Of a stretch of 7,019 nt of DNA, positions 1 to 6,274 are shown one piece after another. Position numbers and translations under genes: made by a program. Each line of letters begins with the position of its first letter. The first letter of the stretch is position 1. The notes beneath the pieces are model-generated. The model had not been told where the DNA came from. It made no database searches and saw only the letters and a list, made by a program, of their open reading frames with translations. The stretch comes from Thermoleophilia bacterium (GTDB taxonomy: Bacteria; Actinomycetota; Thermoleophilia; Gaiellales; Gaiellaceae): contig JACVRM010000114.1 in NCBI GenBank assembly GCA_014534415.1, positions 1-7,019 of the forward strand, in the 5' to 3' direction.

Positions 1-1
1 C

Positions 2-763
2 TTCCGCGAGCAGGGCCAGGACGTCCTCCTCTTCATCGACAACATCTTCCGCTTCGTCCAGGCGGGCTCGGAGGTCTCGGCGCTGCTCGGCCGCATGCCG
101 AGCGCCGTGGGTTACCAGCCCACGCTCGCAACGGAGATGGGCCAGCTCCAGGAGCGCATCACTTCGACGCGCACCGGGTCGGTCACGTCGGTGCAGGCGA
201 TCTACGTGCCCGCGGACGATCTCACCGACCCGGCTCCTGCCAACACGTTCGCACACCTCGACGCCACGACCGTGCTCGACCGCGCGATCGTCGAGCAGGG
301 CATCTACCCGGCCGTCAACCCGCTCGACTCGGTCTCGCGTGCACTCCAGCCCGGCATCGTCTCCGACGACCACTACCGCACGGCGACCGACGTCCAGGAG
401 GTGCTCCAGCGCTACAAGGATCTCCAGGACATCATCGCGATCCTCGGCATGGACGAGCTCTCCGACGAGGACAAGCTCGTGGTGCAGCGCGCCCGCAAGA
501 TCCAGCGGTTCCTCTCGCAGCCGAACTTCGTCGCCGAGCAGTTCACCGGCACGCCGGGGCAGTACGTCCGGCTCGAAGACACGATCAAGGGCTTCCGCGA
601 GATCCTGGAGGGCACGCATGACGAGCTGCCCGAGCAGGCCTTCTACATGGTCGGCACGATCGAGCAGGCGGTCGAGAAGGCGCGTGACGGGCGGCCCGCG
701 GACAGGGGCGAGCCGGAGCCGGAGCCCGAAGCCGAGCGCGAGCCCGCGGGCGCTGCGGCCTAG
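2..763 (+). CDS. atpD: ATP synthase F1 subunit beta, C-terminal part (5' truncated by window)
   Basis: Catalytic beta subunit of the F1 sector of F-type ATP synthase, which makes ATP from ADP and phosphate at the cytoplasmic face of the membrane. About 253 codons are visible in frame from base 2; the P-loop half lies upstream of the window. The fragment opens with the Walker B strand (DVLLFIDNIFRF), then shows the hallmark stretches SALLGRMPSAVGYQPTLA, ERITSTRTGSVTSVQA, YVPADDLTDPAPA and the DELSDED loop (bases 452-472), a form of the family's DELSEED torque loop. The gene ends at TAG 761-763. Homology is complete through FYMVGTIEQAVEKA. About 25 further residues form a Pro/Glu-rich tail (EPEPEPEAEREP, ending GAAA) that beta subunits normally lack. 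atpC starts 9 bases downstream, the standard beta-epsilon order, so both are probably on one transcript. The identification is certain; only the tail is odd. Confidence 0.97.
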   Translation, partial: FREQGQDVLLFIDNIFRFVQAGSEVSALLGRMPSAVGYQPTLATEMGQLQERITSTRTGSVTSVQAIYVPADDLTDPAPANTFAHLDATTVLDRAIVEQGIYPAVNPLDSVSRALQPGIVSDDHYRTATDVQEVLQRYKDLQDIIAILGMDELSDEDKLVVQRARKIQRFLSQPNFVAEQFTGTPGQYVRLEDTIKGFREILEGTHDELPEQAFYMVGTIEQAVEKARDGRPADRGEPEPEPEAEREPAGAAA

Positions 764-772
764 TCCGCCGCC

Positions 773-1201
773 TTGGCGACCGAACGCCGCACCTTCTCGG
801 TCTCGCTGGTGACGCCGGAAGGCTCGGCGTTCGACGGCGAGGCCGAGATGCTGATCGTGCCCGGGCAGGCCGGCGAGATCGGCGTGCTGGCGCGGCACGC
901 CCCGCTCGTCGCGATGCTCAAGGCCGGTTCCACGCGCGTCCACCTGCGACGCGGGGGGGAGGTGCGCGAGTTCGCGACCGGCCCCGGGTTCTTCAAGGTC
1001 GAGCAGGATCGCGCCCTCGCGCTCGTCGACGACGCGGTCGACGCGAATGACATCGACCCGGAAAGGGCTCACCGCCAGCTCGAGGAGGCGCAGGCCGAGC
1101 TGGCACGCGTGGACGCGGGCGAATCGGAGGCCGACCGCTGGCAGGTCGAGCAGCGCATCCGCCACGCCGAGAACCAGCTTTCGGTTCTTGGTCGCGGCTG
1201 A
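773..1201 (+). CDS. atpC: ATP synthase F1 subunit epsilon
   Basis: Epsilon subunit of the F1 central stalk. It joins gamma to the c-ring and can inhibit ATP hydrolysis through its C-terminal helices. The product is 142 aa. Residues 6-86 fit the N-terminal beta-sandwich (TFSVSLVTPEG, AEMLIVPGQAGEIGVLARHAPL, and GPGFFKVEQDRALALVDDA near 70-88). Residues 95-142 are charged and helical (RAHRQLEEAQAELA, then WQVEQRIRHAENQL), matching the two-helix hairpin, so this is a long-form epsilon. The chosen start is TTG at 773, nine bases after the atpD stop. It gives the expected short lead into the first beta strand, but no Shine-Dalgarno is visible before it, so translational coupling to atpD is likely. 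A GTG inside the first strand would cut the fold. This is the last ATP synthase gene in the usual order. Confidence 0.95.
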   Translation: MATERRTFSVSLVTPEGSAFDGEAEMLIVPGQAGEIGVLARHAPLVAMLKAGSTRVHLRRGGEVREFATGPGFFKVEQDRALALVDDAVDANDIDPERAHRQLEEAQAELARVDAGESEADRWQVEQRIRHAENQLSVLGRG

Positions 1202-1231
1202 CGCCGCGCACCGCGGCATGCGAGCGGCGAC

Positions 1232-1249
1232 TCGGCGTAAGATCGCCGA
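1232..1249 (+). promoter_or_regulatory. Small hairpin with -10-like box upstream of the reductase gene
   Basis: In the 70-base gap between atpC and the reductase gene, a perfect 6-bp stem (TCGGCG / CGCCGA) encloses the six-base loop TAAGAT at 1238-1243. TAAGAT fits an actinobacterial -10 pattern (TAnnnT) and lies 28 bases before the ATG at 1272, so it could start a separate transcript. No -35 match is visible 17 bases upstream. Nor is there a T-run after the stem, so it is not a good intrinsic terminator for the atp operon. In GC-rich DNA a stem this short may be chance. Confidence 0.3.
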
Positions 1250-1271
1250 CCGCCTCGACACGAAAGACGTA

Positions 1272-1982
1272 ATGCGAGCCACGATCAAGGACAAACGGGA
1301 GGTCGCGCACCGGACGCTCATGGTCGTCTTCGACCTCGGCGGCGAGCACTTCGAGTTCCGGCCCGGGCAGTACTTCTGGGTCGAGCTGCCGCCCCGCGGT
1401 TACGAGGACGAGAGAGGGCTGCGGAGGCACATCTCAGTCGTGACGTCCCCCACCGAGCGCGGTGTGCTGGGCTTGGCCACGCGCCTCCGAGACAGCGCGT
1501 TCAAGCGCACGCTCGAGGAGCTGGAGATCGGTGCCGCGGTCGACGTCGAGCCGCCGAAGGGTACGTTCGTGCTGCCGGACGAAACCGACCGGCCGTACGT
1601 CTTCGTCGCGGGCGGGATCGGCATCACCGTCTTTCGCTCGATGCTCCGCTACATCGCCGACACGCAGCTGCCGCACCGCGTCACGCTCGTCTACTCGAAC
1701 CGCGACCGCGCCTCGGCCGCATTCGTCGACGAGCTGGACGACTTGCAGCAGCGGATCGCCGGCCTGCGCGTGGTGCTGACGATGACCGACGACGACGAGT
1801 GGGAGGGCGAGACGCGGCACATCGACGCCGACGTGCTGCTCGATCACCTCGAGGCGGATCTGCGCTCCTACACGTACCTGGTCGCCGGGCCGCCCGGCAT
1901 GGCCGAGGACGTCGGCGACCGCATTCGCGCCGCCGGCGTGCCGGAGGAGCAGGTCGCCGTCGACAAGTTCAGCGGGTACTAG
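1272..1982 (+). CDS. FNR-like FAD/NAD(P)H-binding oxidoreductase (flavodoxin/ferredoxin reductase family)
   Basis: A 236-aa flavoprotein of the ferredoxin-NADP+ reductase superfamily, expected in the cytoplasm, moving electrons between NAD(P)H, FAD and an unknown partner. The FAD domain (about 1-105) has the RPGQY entry at 30-34 and R52-H-I-S55 in the place of the family RxYS flavin motif. The NAD(P) domain (about 108-236) has VFVAGGIGIT with GGIGIT at 114-119, then LVYSNRDRASAAF, VAGPPGM at 204-210, and an aromatic C-terminus (KFSGY) as in many plant-type FNRs. There is no CxxxxCxxC ferredoxin cluster and no membrane segment, so it is a stand-alone two-domain reductase. I chose ATG 1272, just before the first beta strand, with weak GAAAGA upstream. 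ATG 1218 would add 18 Arg-rich residues, and a start further upstream would overlap atpC. Same strand as atpC. The electron acceptor cannot be told from sequence. Confidence 0.85.
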   Translation: MRATIKDKREVAHRTLMVVFDLGGEHFEFRPGQYFWVELPPRGYEDERGLRRHISVVTSPTERGVLGLATRLRDSAFKRTLEELEIGAAVDVEPPKGTFVLPDETDRPYVFVAGGIGITVFRSMLRYIADTQLPHRVTLVYSNRDRASAAFVDELDDLQQRIAGLRVVLTMTDDDEWEGETRHIDADVLLDHLEADLRSYTYLVAGPPGMAEDVGDRIRAAGVPEEQVAVDKFSGY

Positions 1983-2439
1983 GCCCGAAGCCTTCGAGCT
2001 CGAGGAGTCGGCGCTTGTAGTCGAGGCCGAGCGAGCCGTAGCCACCCAGGCCGCGCGCTGCAACCACGCGGTGGCACGGGACGACGATCGGGAAGCGGTT
2101 ACGAGCGCAGAACGTGCCGGCGGCGCGCGCTGCTCCGGGACGCCCGGCCAGGGCGGCGAGCTCGCCGTAGGTGACGACCGCACCACGGGGCACCGCCCGC
2201 AGCGCCCCGGCGAGCGCACGCGCGAACGCCGGCTCGTCGTCCGAGGCGAGCGCGATGTCGTCGAAGGAGACCGCCTCGCCGCGGAAGTACCGGATGAGGC
2301 GCTCGGCAAGCGCGTGGTCGGCGGCATCCCGGCTCGATTCGCCGTGCGGGAGCTCGTGCCAGAGCAGCGAGTCGCCGTCGAACCACAGCTCGCCCGCGCC
2401 CCAGCCGAGCACCTCGTACGACACGCGAATCGGGGCCAA
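1969..2439 (-). CDS. ogt: Methylated-DNA-[protein]-cysteine S-methyltransferase (O6-alkylguanine-DNA alkyltransferase)
   Basis: A suicide DNA-repair protein that moves the alkyl group from O6-alkylguanine (or O4-alkylthymine) to its own cysteine. The 156-aa product has the N-terminal degenerate ribonuclease-like domain (about 1-68) and the C-terminal winged-helix domain (about 69-156). The latter carries VVTYGELAALAG, the DNA-binding helix with arginine finger R105 (AARAAG), N114, and the active-site PCHRV with acceptor Cys122, followed by GLGGYG and KRRLLELEG. Every key residue is present. Arg115 stands where most relatives have Pro (NP), and there is an extra Cys111. Length is normal for Ogt/Ada-C proteins without an Ada regulatory domain. 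The start is TTG (complement of 2437-2439); an in-frame GTG five codons later is an alternative. No Shine-Dalgarno is seen. The 3' end overlaps the convergent reductase gene by 14 bases, and metH is divergent. Confidence 0.93.
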   Translation of the reverse strand: MAPIRVSYEVLGWGAGELWFDGDSLLWHELPHGESSRDAADHALAERLIRYFRGEAVSFDDIALASDDEPAFARALAGALRAVPRGAVVTYGELAALAGRPGAARAAGTFCARNRFPIVVPCHRVVAARGLGGYGSLGLDYKRRLLELEGFGPSTR

Positions 2440-2445
2440 GGCCGG

Positions 2446-2474
2446 AATCTACCGAGCCGGCTGGTAGCCTCTAA
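2446..2474 (-). promoter_or_regulatory. Candidate ogt promoter, possibly giving a leaderless mRNA
   Basis: On the minus strand TAGATT (2451 down to 2446) fits a -10 box and is preceded, 17 bases upstream, by TTAGAG (2474-2469), a partial -35 match. Only six bases separate the -10 box from the TTG start, so transcription would begin at or within a base or two of the start codon. With no Shine-Dalgarno, this suggests leaderless translation, common in Actinobacteria. Assignment is by motif only. Confidence 0.4.
2462..2470 (+). promoter_or_regulatory. Alternative distal metH -10 (extended -10 type)
   Basis: TGGTAGCCT reads as an extended -10 (TGn then TAGCCT at 2465-2470). If used, metH RNA would start near 2477, giving a leader of about 98 bases that contains both the CCUGG/CCAGG element and the whole 11-bp inverted repeat. 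No -35 match is visible at the usual distance. It overlaps the -35 region of the divergent ogt promoter, so the two directions could interfere. Confidence 0.3.
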
Positions 2475-2477
2475 TCA

Positions 2478-2525
2478 CCTGGAGAGCTTTGACAGGCAGC
2501 TTGGCGACCAGGCTAAAAAACGCCT
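2478..2525 (+). other. Possible pseudoknot-forming element with A-rich linker in the metH leader
   Basis: CCTGG (2478-2482) can pair with CCAGG (2508-2512). The loop contains AGGC (2494-2497), which can pair with GCCT (2522-2525) across the A-rich linker CTAAAAAAC (2513-2521). This is an H-type pseudoknot layout like that of small ligand-binding RNAs such as preQ1-I and SAM-II. The same GCCT belongs to the left arm of the stem covering the ribosome binding site, so the two folds would exclude each other. I could not match the SAM-I/IV, SAM-II, SAH or cobalamin consensus. The stems are only 4-5 bp, and the stretch also contains a promoter-like TTGACA, so it may not be transcribed at all. Confidence 0.22.
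2489..2519 (+). promoter_or_regulatory. Candidate proximal metH promoter
   Basis: TTGACA (2489-2494) is a perfect -35 consensus, the only one noticed in an intergenic region here. The best -10 partner is TAAAAA at 2514-2519 (19-base spacer) or the overlapping CTAAAA at 2513-2518 (18 bases). Transcription would begin near 2525, inside the left arm of the inverted repeat. Most of that arm would then be missing or at the extreme 5' end of the RNA, so which promoter is used decides whether the ribosome-site stem can form. Confidence 0.45.
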
Positions 2526-2565
2526 AAAGAGCCCGAGAGCGCCCGGCTCCCGACCTCTTTAGGCG
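2521..2565 (+). repeat. 11-bp perfect inverted repeat covering the metH ribosome binding site
   Basis: CGCCTAAAGAG (2521-2531) and CTCTTTAGGCG (2555-2565) are exact reverse complements separated by 23 bases. Inside the spacer, GAGC (2537-2540) and GCTC (2546-2549) can form a second small stem. The right arm ends in AGGCG, five of the six bases of the probable metH Shine-Dalgarno, so in RNA the stem would hide that site. No T-run follows, so it is not a terminator. It could equally be a DNA operator for a dimeric regulator, though the 23-base spacing is long for one. Confidence 0.6.
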
Positions 2566-2566
2566 G
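2561..2566 (+). promoter_or_regulatory. Probable metH Shine-Dalgarno
   Basis: AGGCGG lies eight bases before the ATG at 2575 and differs from AGGAGG by one base. It is the best ribosome-site candidate near the start, with GGCGAG (2565-2570) as a weaker overlapping option. It supports ATG 2575 as the metH start, and it lies within the right arm of the inverted repeat. Confidence 0.5.
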
Positions 2567-2574
2567 CGAGCGAC

Positions 2575-5500
2575 ATGGCGACAGCGCGGGAACGACTCAG
2601 GGAGATACTCGAGCAGCGGATCGCCGTGCTCGACGGCTCCTGGGGCGTGCTCATCCAGGCGCGCGTGCGTGGGGAGGACGCGTACCGCGGTGAGCGGTTC
2701 CGCGACCATCCTCTCTCCGTCGCGGGCGACCCCGATCTCCTCAACCTGACGCGGCCGGAGGTCGTGCTCGACATCCACCGTGCGTACCTCGACGCGGGCG
2801 CCGACATCACCACCACGAACACCTTCACGGCGACTTCGATCGGGCAGGCCGACTACGGGCTCGAGCAGGCCGTCTACGAGCTGAACGTCGAGGGCGCGCG
2901 CCTGGCGCGACGGGCGTGCGACGAGCGAGACGACCGCCCGCGTTTCGTCGCGGGGTCGATCGGCCCGCTCAACGTCACGCTCTCGCTCTCGCCGCGCGTC
3001 GACGATCCCTCGTTCCGCACGCACACGTTCGACCAGGTAGAGGAGGCGTACTCCGAGCAGGTTCGCGGCCTCGTGGACGGCGGGGTCGACCTGCTGCTGA
3101 TCGAGACGGTCTTCGACACGCTCAACGCGAAGGCGGCGATTGCGGCGGCGCGGGATGTCGCGCCGGACGTGCCGCTCTGGCTCTCGTTCACCGCCGTGGA
3201 CCGCAGCGGCCGGAACCTCTCCGGCCAGACCGTGGAGGCCTTCTGGACGTCCGTCGAGCACGCCGAGCCGCTGATCGTGGGCGTCAACTGCGCGCTTGGA
3301 GCGACGGAGATGCGGCCGTTCGTGGAGGATCTGGCGCGAGCCGCCACCACCTACGTGGCGTGCTATCCGAACGCCGGGCTGCCGAACGCCTTCGGCACGT
3401 ACGACGAGCGGCCGCACGACACGAGTCGCTTCCTGCGAGAGTTCGCCGCGGACGGGCTCGTCAACGTCGTGGGCGGTTGTTGCGGGACGACGCCCGAGCA
3501 CGTACGACAGATCGCCGCCGCCGTCCAGGACCTGGTCCCGCGGCATGTCCAGACGAGGCAGTCGCGGCCCCGCTTCAGCGGGCTCGAGCCCTTCGAGATC
3601 GGCCCGGACACCGGTTTCGTGATGGTCGGCGAGCGCACGAACGTGACCGGCTCCGTGCGGTTTCGGCGCCTCGTCGAGGCGGACGACTGGAGCGGCGCGG
3701 TCGACGTGGCGCTCGAGCAGGTGCGAGGCGGCGCGAACCTCCTCGACGTCAACATGGACGCCGACCTGCTCGAGTCGGAGCAGGCGATGACGACGTTCCT
3801 GAAGGTCCTCGCCACCGAGCCGGAGGTCGCGCGGCTGCCGATCATGGTCGACAGCTCGCGCTTCTCCGTGGTGGAGGCCGGCCTCAGGTGCCTTCAGGGC
3901 AAGGGCGTGGCGAACTCGCTCAGCCTCAAGGAGGGCGAGGAGCCCTTCCTCGAGCAGGCTCGACGCGTCCGCCGGCTCGGCGCCGCGGTGATCGTGATGG
4001 CGTTTGACGAGCGCGGCCAGGCGGAGAGCGCAGAGCGCAAGGTCCAGATCTGCGAGCGCGCGTACCGGCTGCTGGTCGACCAGGCCGGCTTCCCGCCCGA
4101 GGACATCGTCTTCGACCCGAACGTCCTGGCGGTCGCGACGGGCATCGAGGAGCATGCCGCATTCGCAAAGGCGTTCATCGACGCGATCCCGCGAATCAAG
4201 GAGCGTTGTCCGGGCGCGAGCGTGAGCGGCGGCATCTCCAACCTGTCGTTCGCATTCCGCGGCAACGACGTCGTGCGCGAGGCGATGCACTCGGCGTTCC
4301 TCTACCACGCCATCGCCGCCGGCCTGGACATGGGGATCGTCAACGCTGGGCAGCTCGTCGTCTACGAGGACATCGAGCCGGAGCTTCGCGAGCGGGTCGA
4401 GGACGTGCTCTTCGACCGGCGCCCCGACGCGACCGACCGGCTGGTCGCATACGCCGAGCGGGTTCGCGGCGAGGGCACTCGCCGGGAGCTCGACCTGTCG
4501 TGGCGCGAGGCCCCGGTCGAGAAGCGGCTCGAACACGCGCTCGTCCACGGCATCGTCGACTTCATCGAGGACGACACCGAGGAGGCGCGGCAGGCGCTCG
4601 AGCGTCCGCTCGACGTCATCGAGGGCCCGCTCATGGCCGGCATGCAGGTGGTCGGTGATCTCTTCGGCGCCGGCAAGATGTTCCTGCCGCAGGTCGTCAA
4701 GAGCGCGCGCGCGATGAAGCGCGCCGTCGCGTACCTCGAGCCGTTCATGGAGGAGGAACGCCGGCGCACCGGCGGCGACGGCCGCGCGCGCGGCAAGCTC
4801 GTGCTCGCGACCGTCAAGGGCGACGTACACGACATCGGCAAGAACATCGTCGGCGTCGTGCTCGCCTCCAACAGCTATGAGGTCGTCGACCTGGGAGTCA
4901 TGGTGCCGGCCGACCGGATCCTGGACACGGCCGTGGAGCAGGGCTGCGACATCGTCGGGCTCTCGGGGCTGATCACACCGTCGCTCGACGAGATGGTCAA
5001 CGTGGCGCGTGAAATGGAGCGCCGCGGGCTGGACCTGCCGCTGTTGATCGGCGGCGCCACGACGTCACGGCAGCACACCGCCGTCAGGATTGCGCCGGAG
5101 TACGGCCAGCCCACCGTCCACGTGCTCGACGCATCGCGCGTCGTCCGCGTGGTCTCCGACCTGCTGGACCCCGGACGCGCCGTCGAACTCGACCTGCACA
5201 ACCGGGCCGAGCAGGAGCGGCTGCGCGAGCAGCACGGCGCCCGCCAGCGCAAGGCGCTGCTCACGCTCGACGAAGCGCGCGCGAATCGCGAGCGCGTGCC
5301 GTTCGACCGGTTGCCGGCCCCGCCTTTCACCGGCCGGCGCTACGTCGACCCCGAGCTCGCGACGCTGCGCGAGTACATCGACTGGCAGTTCTTCTTCCAC
5401 GCCTGGGAGCTGAAGGGCCGCTTTCCGGCGATTCTCGAGCGGCCCGAGGCACGCGAGCTCTACGCCGACGCAACGTGGCTGCTGGACGAGATCGTCCGCA

Positions 5501-6192
5501 ACGAGTCGCTGCACGCGCGCGGCGTGCACGGCTACTGGCCGGCGCGCGCCGAGGACGACGACATCGTGCTCGAGGATGGGACACGCTTCTGCTTCCTCCG
5601 CCAGCAGGCGGCGTACGGCGACTCGCGCCCGAACCGCTGCCTCGCCGACTATGTGGCGCCCGCCGGCGACCACGTCGGCGGATTCGCGGTCGCGATTTTC
5701 GGCGCAGACGACCTCGCCGCGCGCTTCGAGTCCGCGCACGACGACTACCGCGCGATCATGGCCAAGGCGCTCGCGGACCGCTTCGCCGAGGCATTCGCCG
5801 AGTACCTGCACGAGCAGGTGCGCCGCGAGTGGTACGAACCGGAGGAGCGTCTCTCCAACGAGGAGAGGATCGCCGAGCGCTACCGCGGGATCCGGCCGGC
5901 GTTTGGGTATCCGGCGTGCCCGGATCACAGCGAGAAGCCCAAGCTGTTCGCCCTGCTCGACGCGGAGGCGGCCGGGCTCTCGCTCACGGAGACTTTCGCC
6001 ACGCTGCCCGCGGCGAGCGTCAGCGGCGTGTACCTCGCCCACCCGGCGGCTCGCTATTTCGCGGTCGGTCGGCTCGGTCGCGACCAGGTCGGCGACTACG
6101 CGCGCCGGAAGGGCATCCCCATCGAGGAGGCCGAGCGGTGGCTAGGGCCGAACCTCGGCTACGCGCCCGAAGAGGCGCTTGCGCCCGCATAG
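2575..6192 (+). CDS. metH: Cobalamin-dependent methionine synthase (5-methyltetrahydrofolate-homocysteine methyltransferase)
   Basis: Transfers a methyl group from 5-methyltetrahydrofolate to homocysteine via enzyme-bound cobalamin, making methionine and tetrahydrofolate in the cytoplasm. At 1205 aa it is full length (E. coli MetH is about 1227) and has all modules. The homocysteine domain (about 1-320) has zinc ligands Cys239 (VNCALG) and Cys302/Cys303 (GGCCGTTPEH). The folate domain (about 335-600) opens with VMVGERTNVTGS near 349-360. The helical cap (about 630-725) contains MAGMQVVGDLFGAGKMFLPQ. The B12 Rossmann domain (about 735-880) has DVHDIGKN with cobalt ligand His752, plus GLSGLITPS with Ser797 and Ser803. 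The activation domain (about 890-1205) has RGIRPAFGYPACPDH, with Arg1107 and Tyr1112 in the S-adenosylmethionine site. The N-terminal loop reads LDGSWGVLIQ, where E. coli has GGMGTM. ATG 2575 matches the family N-terminus. Divergent from ogt; the leader is unusual and suggests translational control. Confidence 0.98.
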   Translation: MATARERLREILEQRIAVLDGSWGVLIQARVRGEDAYRGERFRDHPLSVAGDPDLLNLTRPEVVLDIHRAYLDAGADITTTNTFTATSIGQADYGLEQAVYELNVEGARLARRACDERDDRPRFVAGSIGPLNVTLSLSPRVDDPSFRTHTFDQVEEAYSEQVRGLVDGGVDLLLIETVFDTLNAKAAIAAARDVAPDVPLWLSFTAVDRSGRNLSGQTVEAFWTSVEHAEPLIVGVNCALGATEMRPFVEDLARAATTYVACYPNAGLPNAFGTYDERPHDTSRFLREFAADGLVNVVGGCCGTTPEHVRQIAAAVQDLVPRHVQTRQSRPRFSGLEPFEIGPDTGFVMVGERTNVTGSVRFRRLVEADDWSGAVDVALEQVRGGANLLDVNMDADLLESEQAMTTFLKVLATEPEVARLPIMVDSSRFSVVEAGLRCLQGKGVANSLSLKEGEEPFLEQARRVRRLGAAVIVMAFDERGQAESAERKVQICERAYRLLVDQAGFPPEDIVFDPNVLAVATGIEEHAAFAKAFIDAIPRIKERCPGASVSGGISNLSFAFRGNDVVREAMHSAFLYHAIAAGLDMGIVNAGQLVVYEDIEPELRERVEDVLFDRRPDATDRLVAYAERVRGEGTRRELDLSWREAPVEKRLEHALVHGIVDFIEDDTEEARQALERPLDVIEGPLMAGMQVVGDLFGAGKMFLPQVVKSARAMKRAVAYLEPFMEEERRRTGGDGRARGKLVLATVKGDVHDIGKNIVGVVLASNSYEVVDLGVMVPADRILDTAVEQGCDIVGLSGLITPSLDEMVNVAREMERRGLDLPLLIGGATTSRQHTAVRIAPEYGQPTVHVLDASRVVRVVSDLLDPGRAVELDLHNRAEQERLREQHGARQRKALLTLDEARANRERVPFDRLPAPPFTGRRYVDPELATLREYIDWQFFFHAWELKGRFPAILERPEARELYADATWLLDEIVRNESLHARGVHGYWPARAEDDDIVLEDGTRFCFLRQQAAYGDSRPNRCLADYVAPAGDHVGGFAVAIFGADDLAARFESAHDDYRAIMAKALADRFAEAFAEYLHEQVRREWYEPEERLSNEERIAERYRGIRPAFGYPACPDHSEKPKLFALLDAEAAGLSLTETFATLPAASVSGVYLAHPAARYFAVGRLGRDQVGDYARRKGIPIEEAERWLGPNLGYAPEEALAPA

Positions 6193-6231
6193 GCAAAAGG
6201 AAACGCCGCCCCGGGCCGAATAAGGGCGCGT

Positions 6232-6274
6232 GTGCAGGCGTTCTGCGTTATGCTCGGCGATCGGACGCCTGCAC
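6232..6274 (+). repeat. 10-bp perfect inverted repeat between metH and the LCP gene
   Basis: GTGCAGGCGT (6232-6241) and ACGCCTGCAC (6265-6274) are exact reverse complements separated by 23 bases, and the spacer contains the -10-like TATGCT. The repeat starts 40 bases after the metH stop. No T-run follows, so termination of metH is possible but not shown. Because it brackets the candidate promoter, an operator role for the LCP gene is the alternative. The rest of the 106-base gap (6193-6298) shows nothing recognisable. Confidence 0.55.
6249..6254 (+). promoter_or_regulatory. Candidate -10 box for the LCP gene
   Basis: TATGCT matches the TAnnnT -10 pattern and lies 44 bases before the ATG at 6299, inside the spacer of the inverted repeat. 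The bases about 17 upstream are GC-rich with no -35 match, so the call rests on one hexamer and its position. Confidence 0.35.

Noticed and set aside
1047..1271. An N-terminal extension of the reductase starting at 1047.
   Set aside because: These 75 codons mostly overlap atpC out of frame and are Arg/Ser-rich with no homology to the FNR fold. The family N-terminus fits ATG 1272.
1434..2327. A 297-codon minus-strand open frame spanning the reductase gene and much of ogt in another frame.
   Set aside because: It overlaps two well-supported genes and has Ser/Arg-rich low-complexity sequence with no recognisable domain.
2440..2574. A cobalamin, SAM-I/IV or SAH riboswitch upstream of metH.
   Set aside because: No B12-box-like GCCACTG and no SAM or SAH riboswitch core could be found, and the 135-base region is too short for a typical cobalamin riboswitch.
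2524..4830. A 768-codon open frame antisense to metH on the minus strand.
   Set aside because: It lies opposite metH, whose sense product matches its family throughout. The antisense product is low-complexity (Arg, Leu, Val, Asp, His rich) with no recognisable domain. Long antisense frames without stops are expected in GC-rich genes.
5065..6042. A 325-codon minus-strand open frame inside metH.
   Set aside because: Same cause: a codon-bias shadow of the metH activation domain, with no family motifs.
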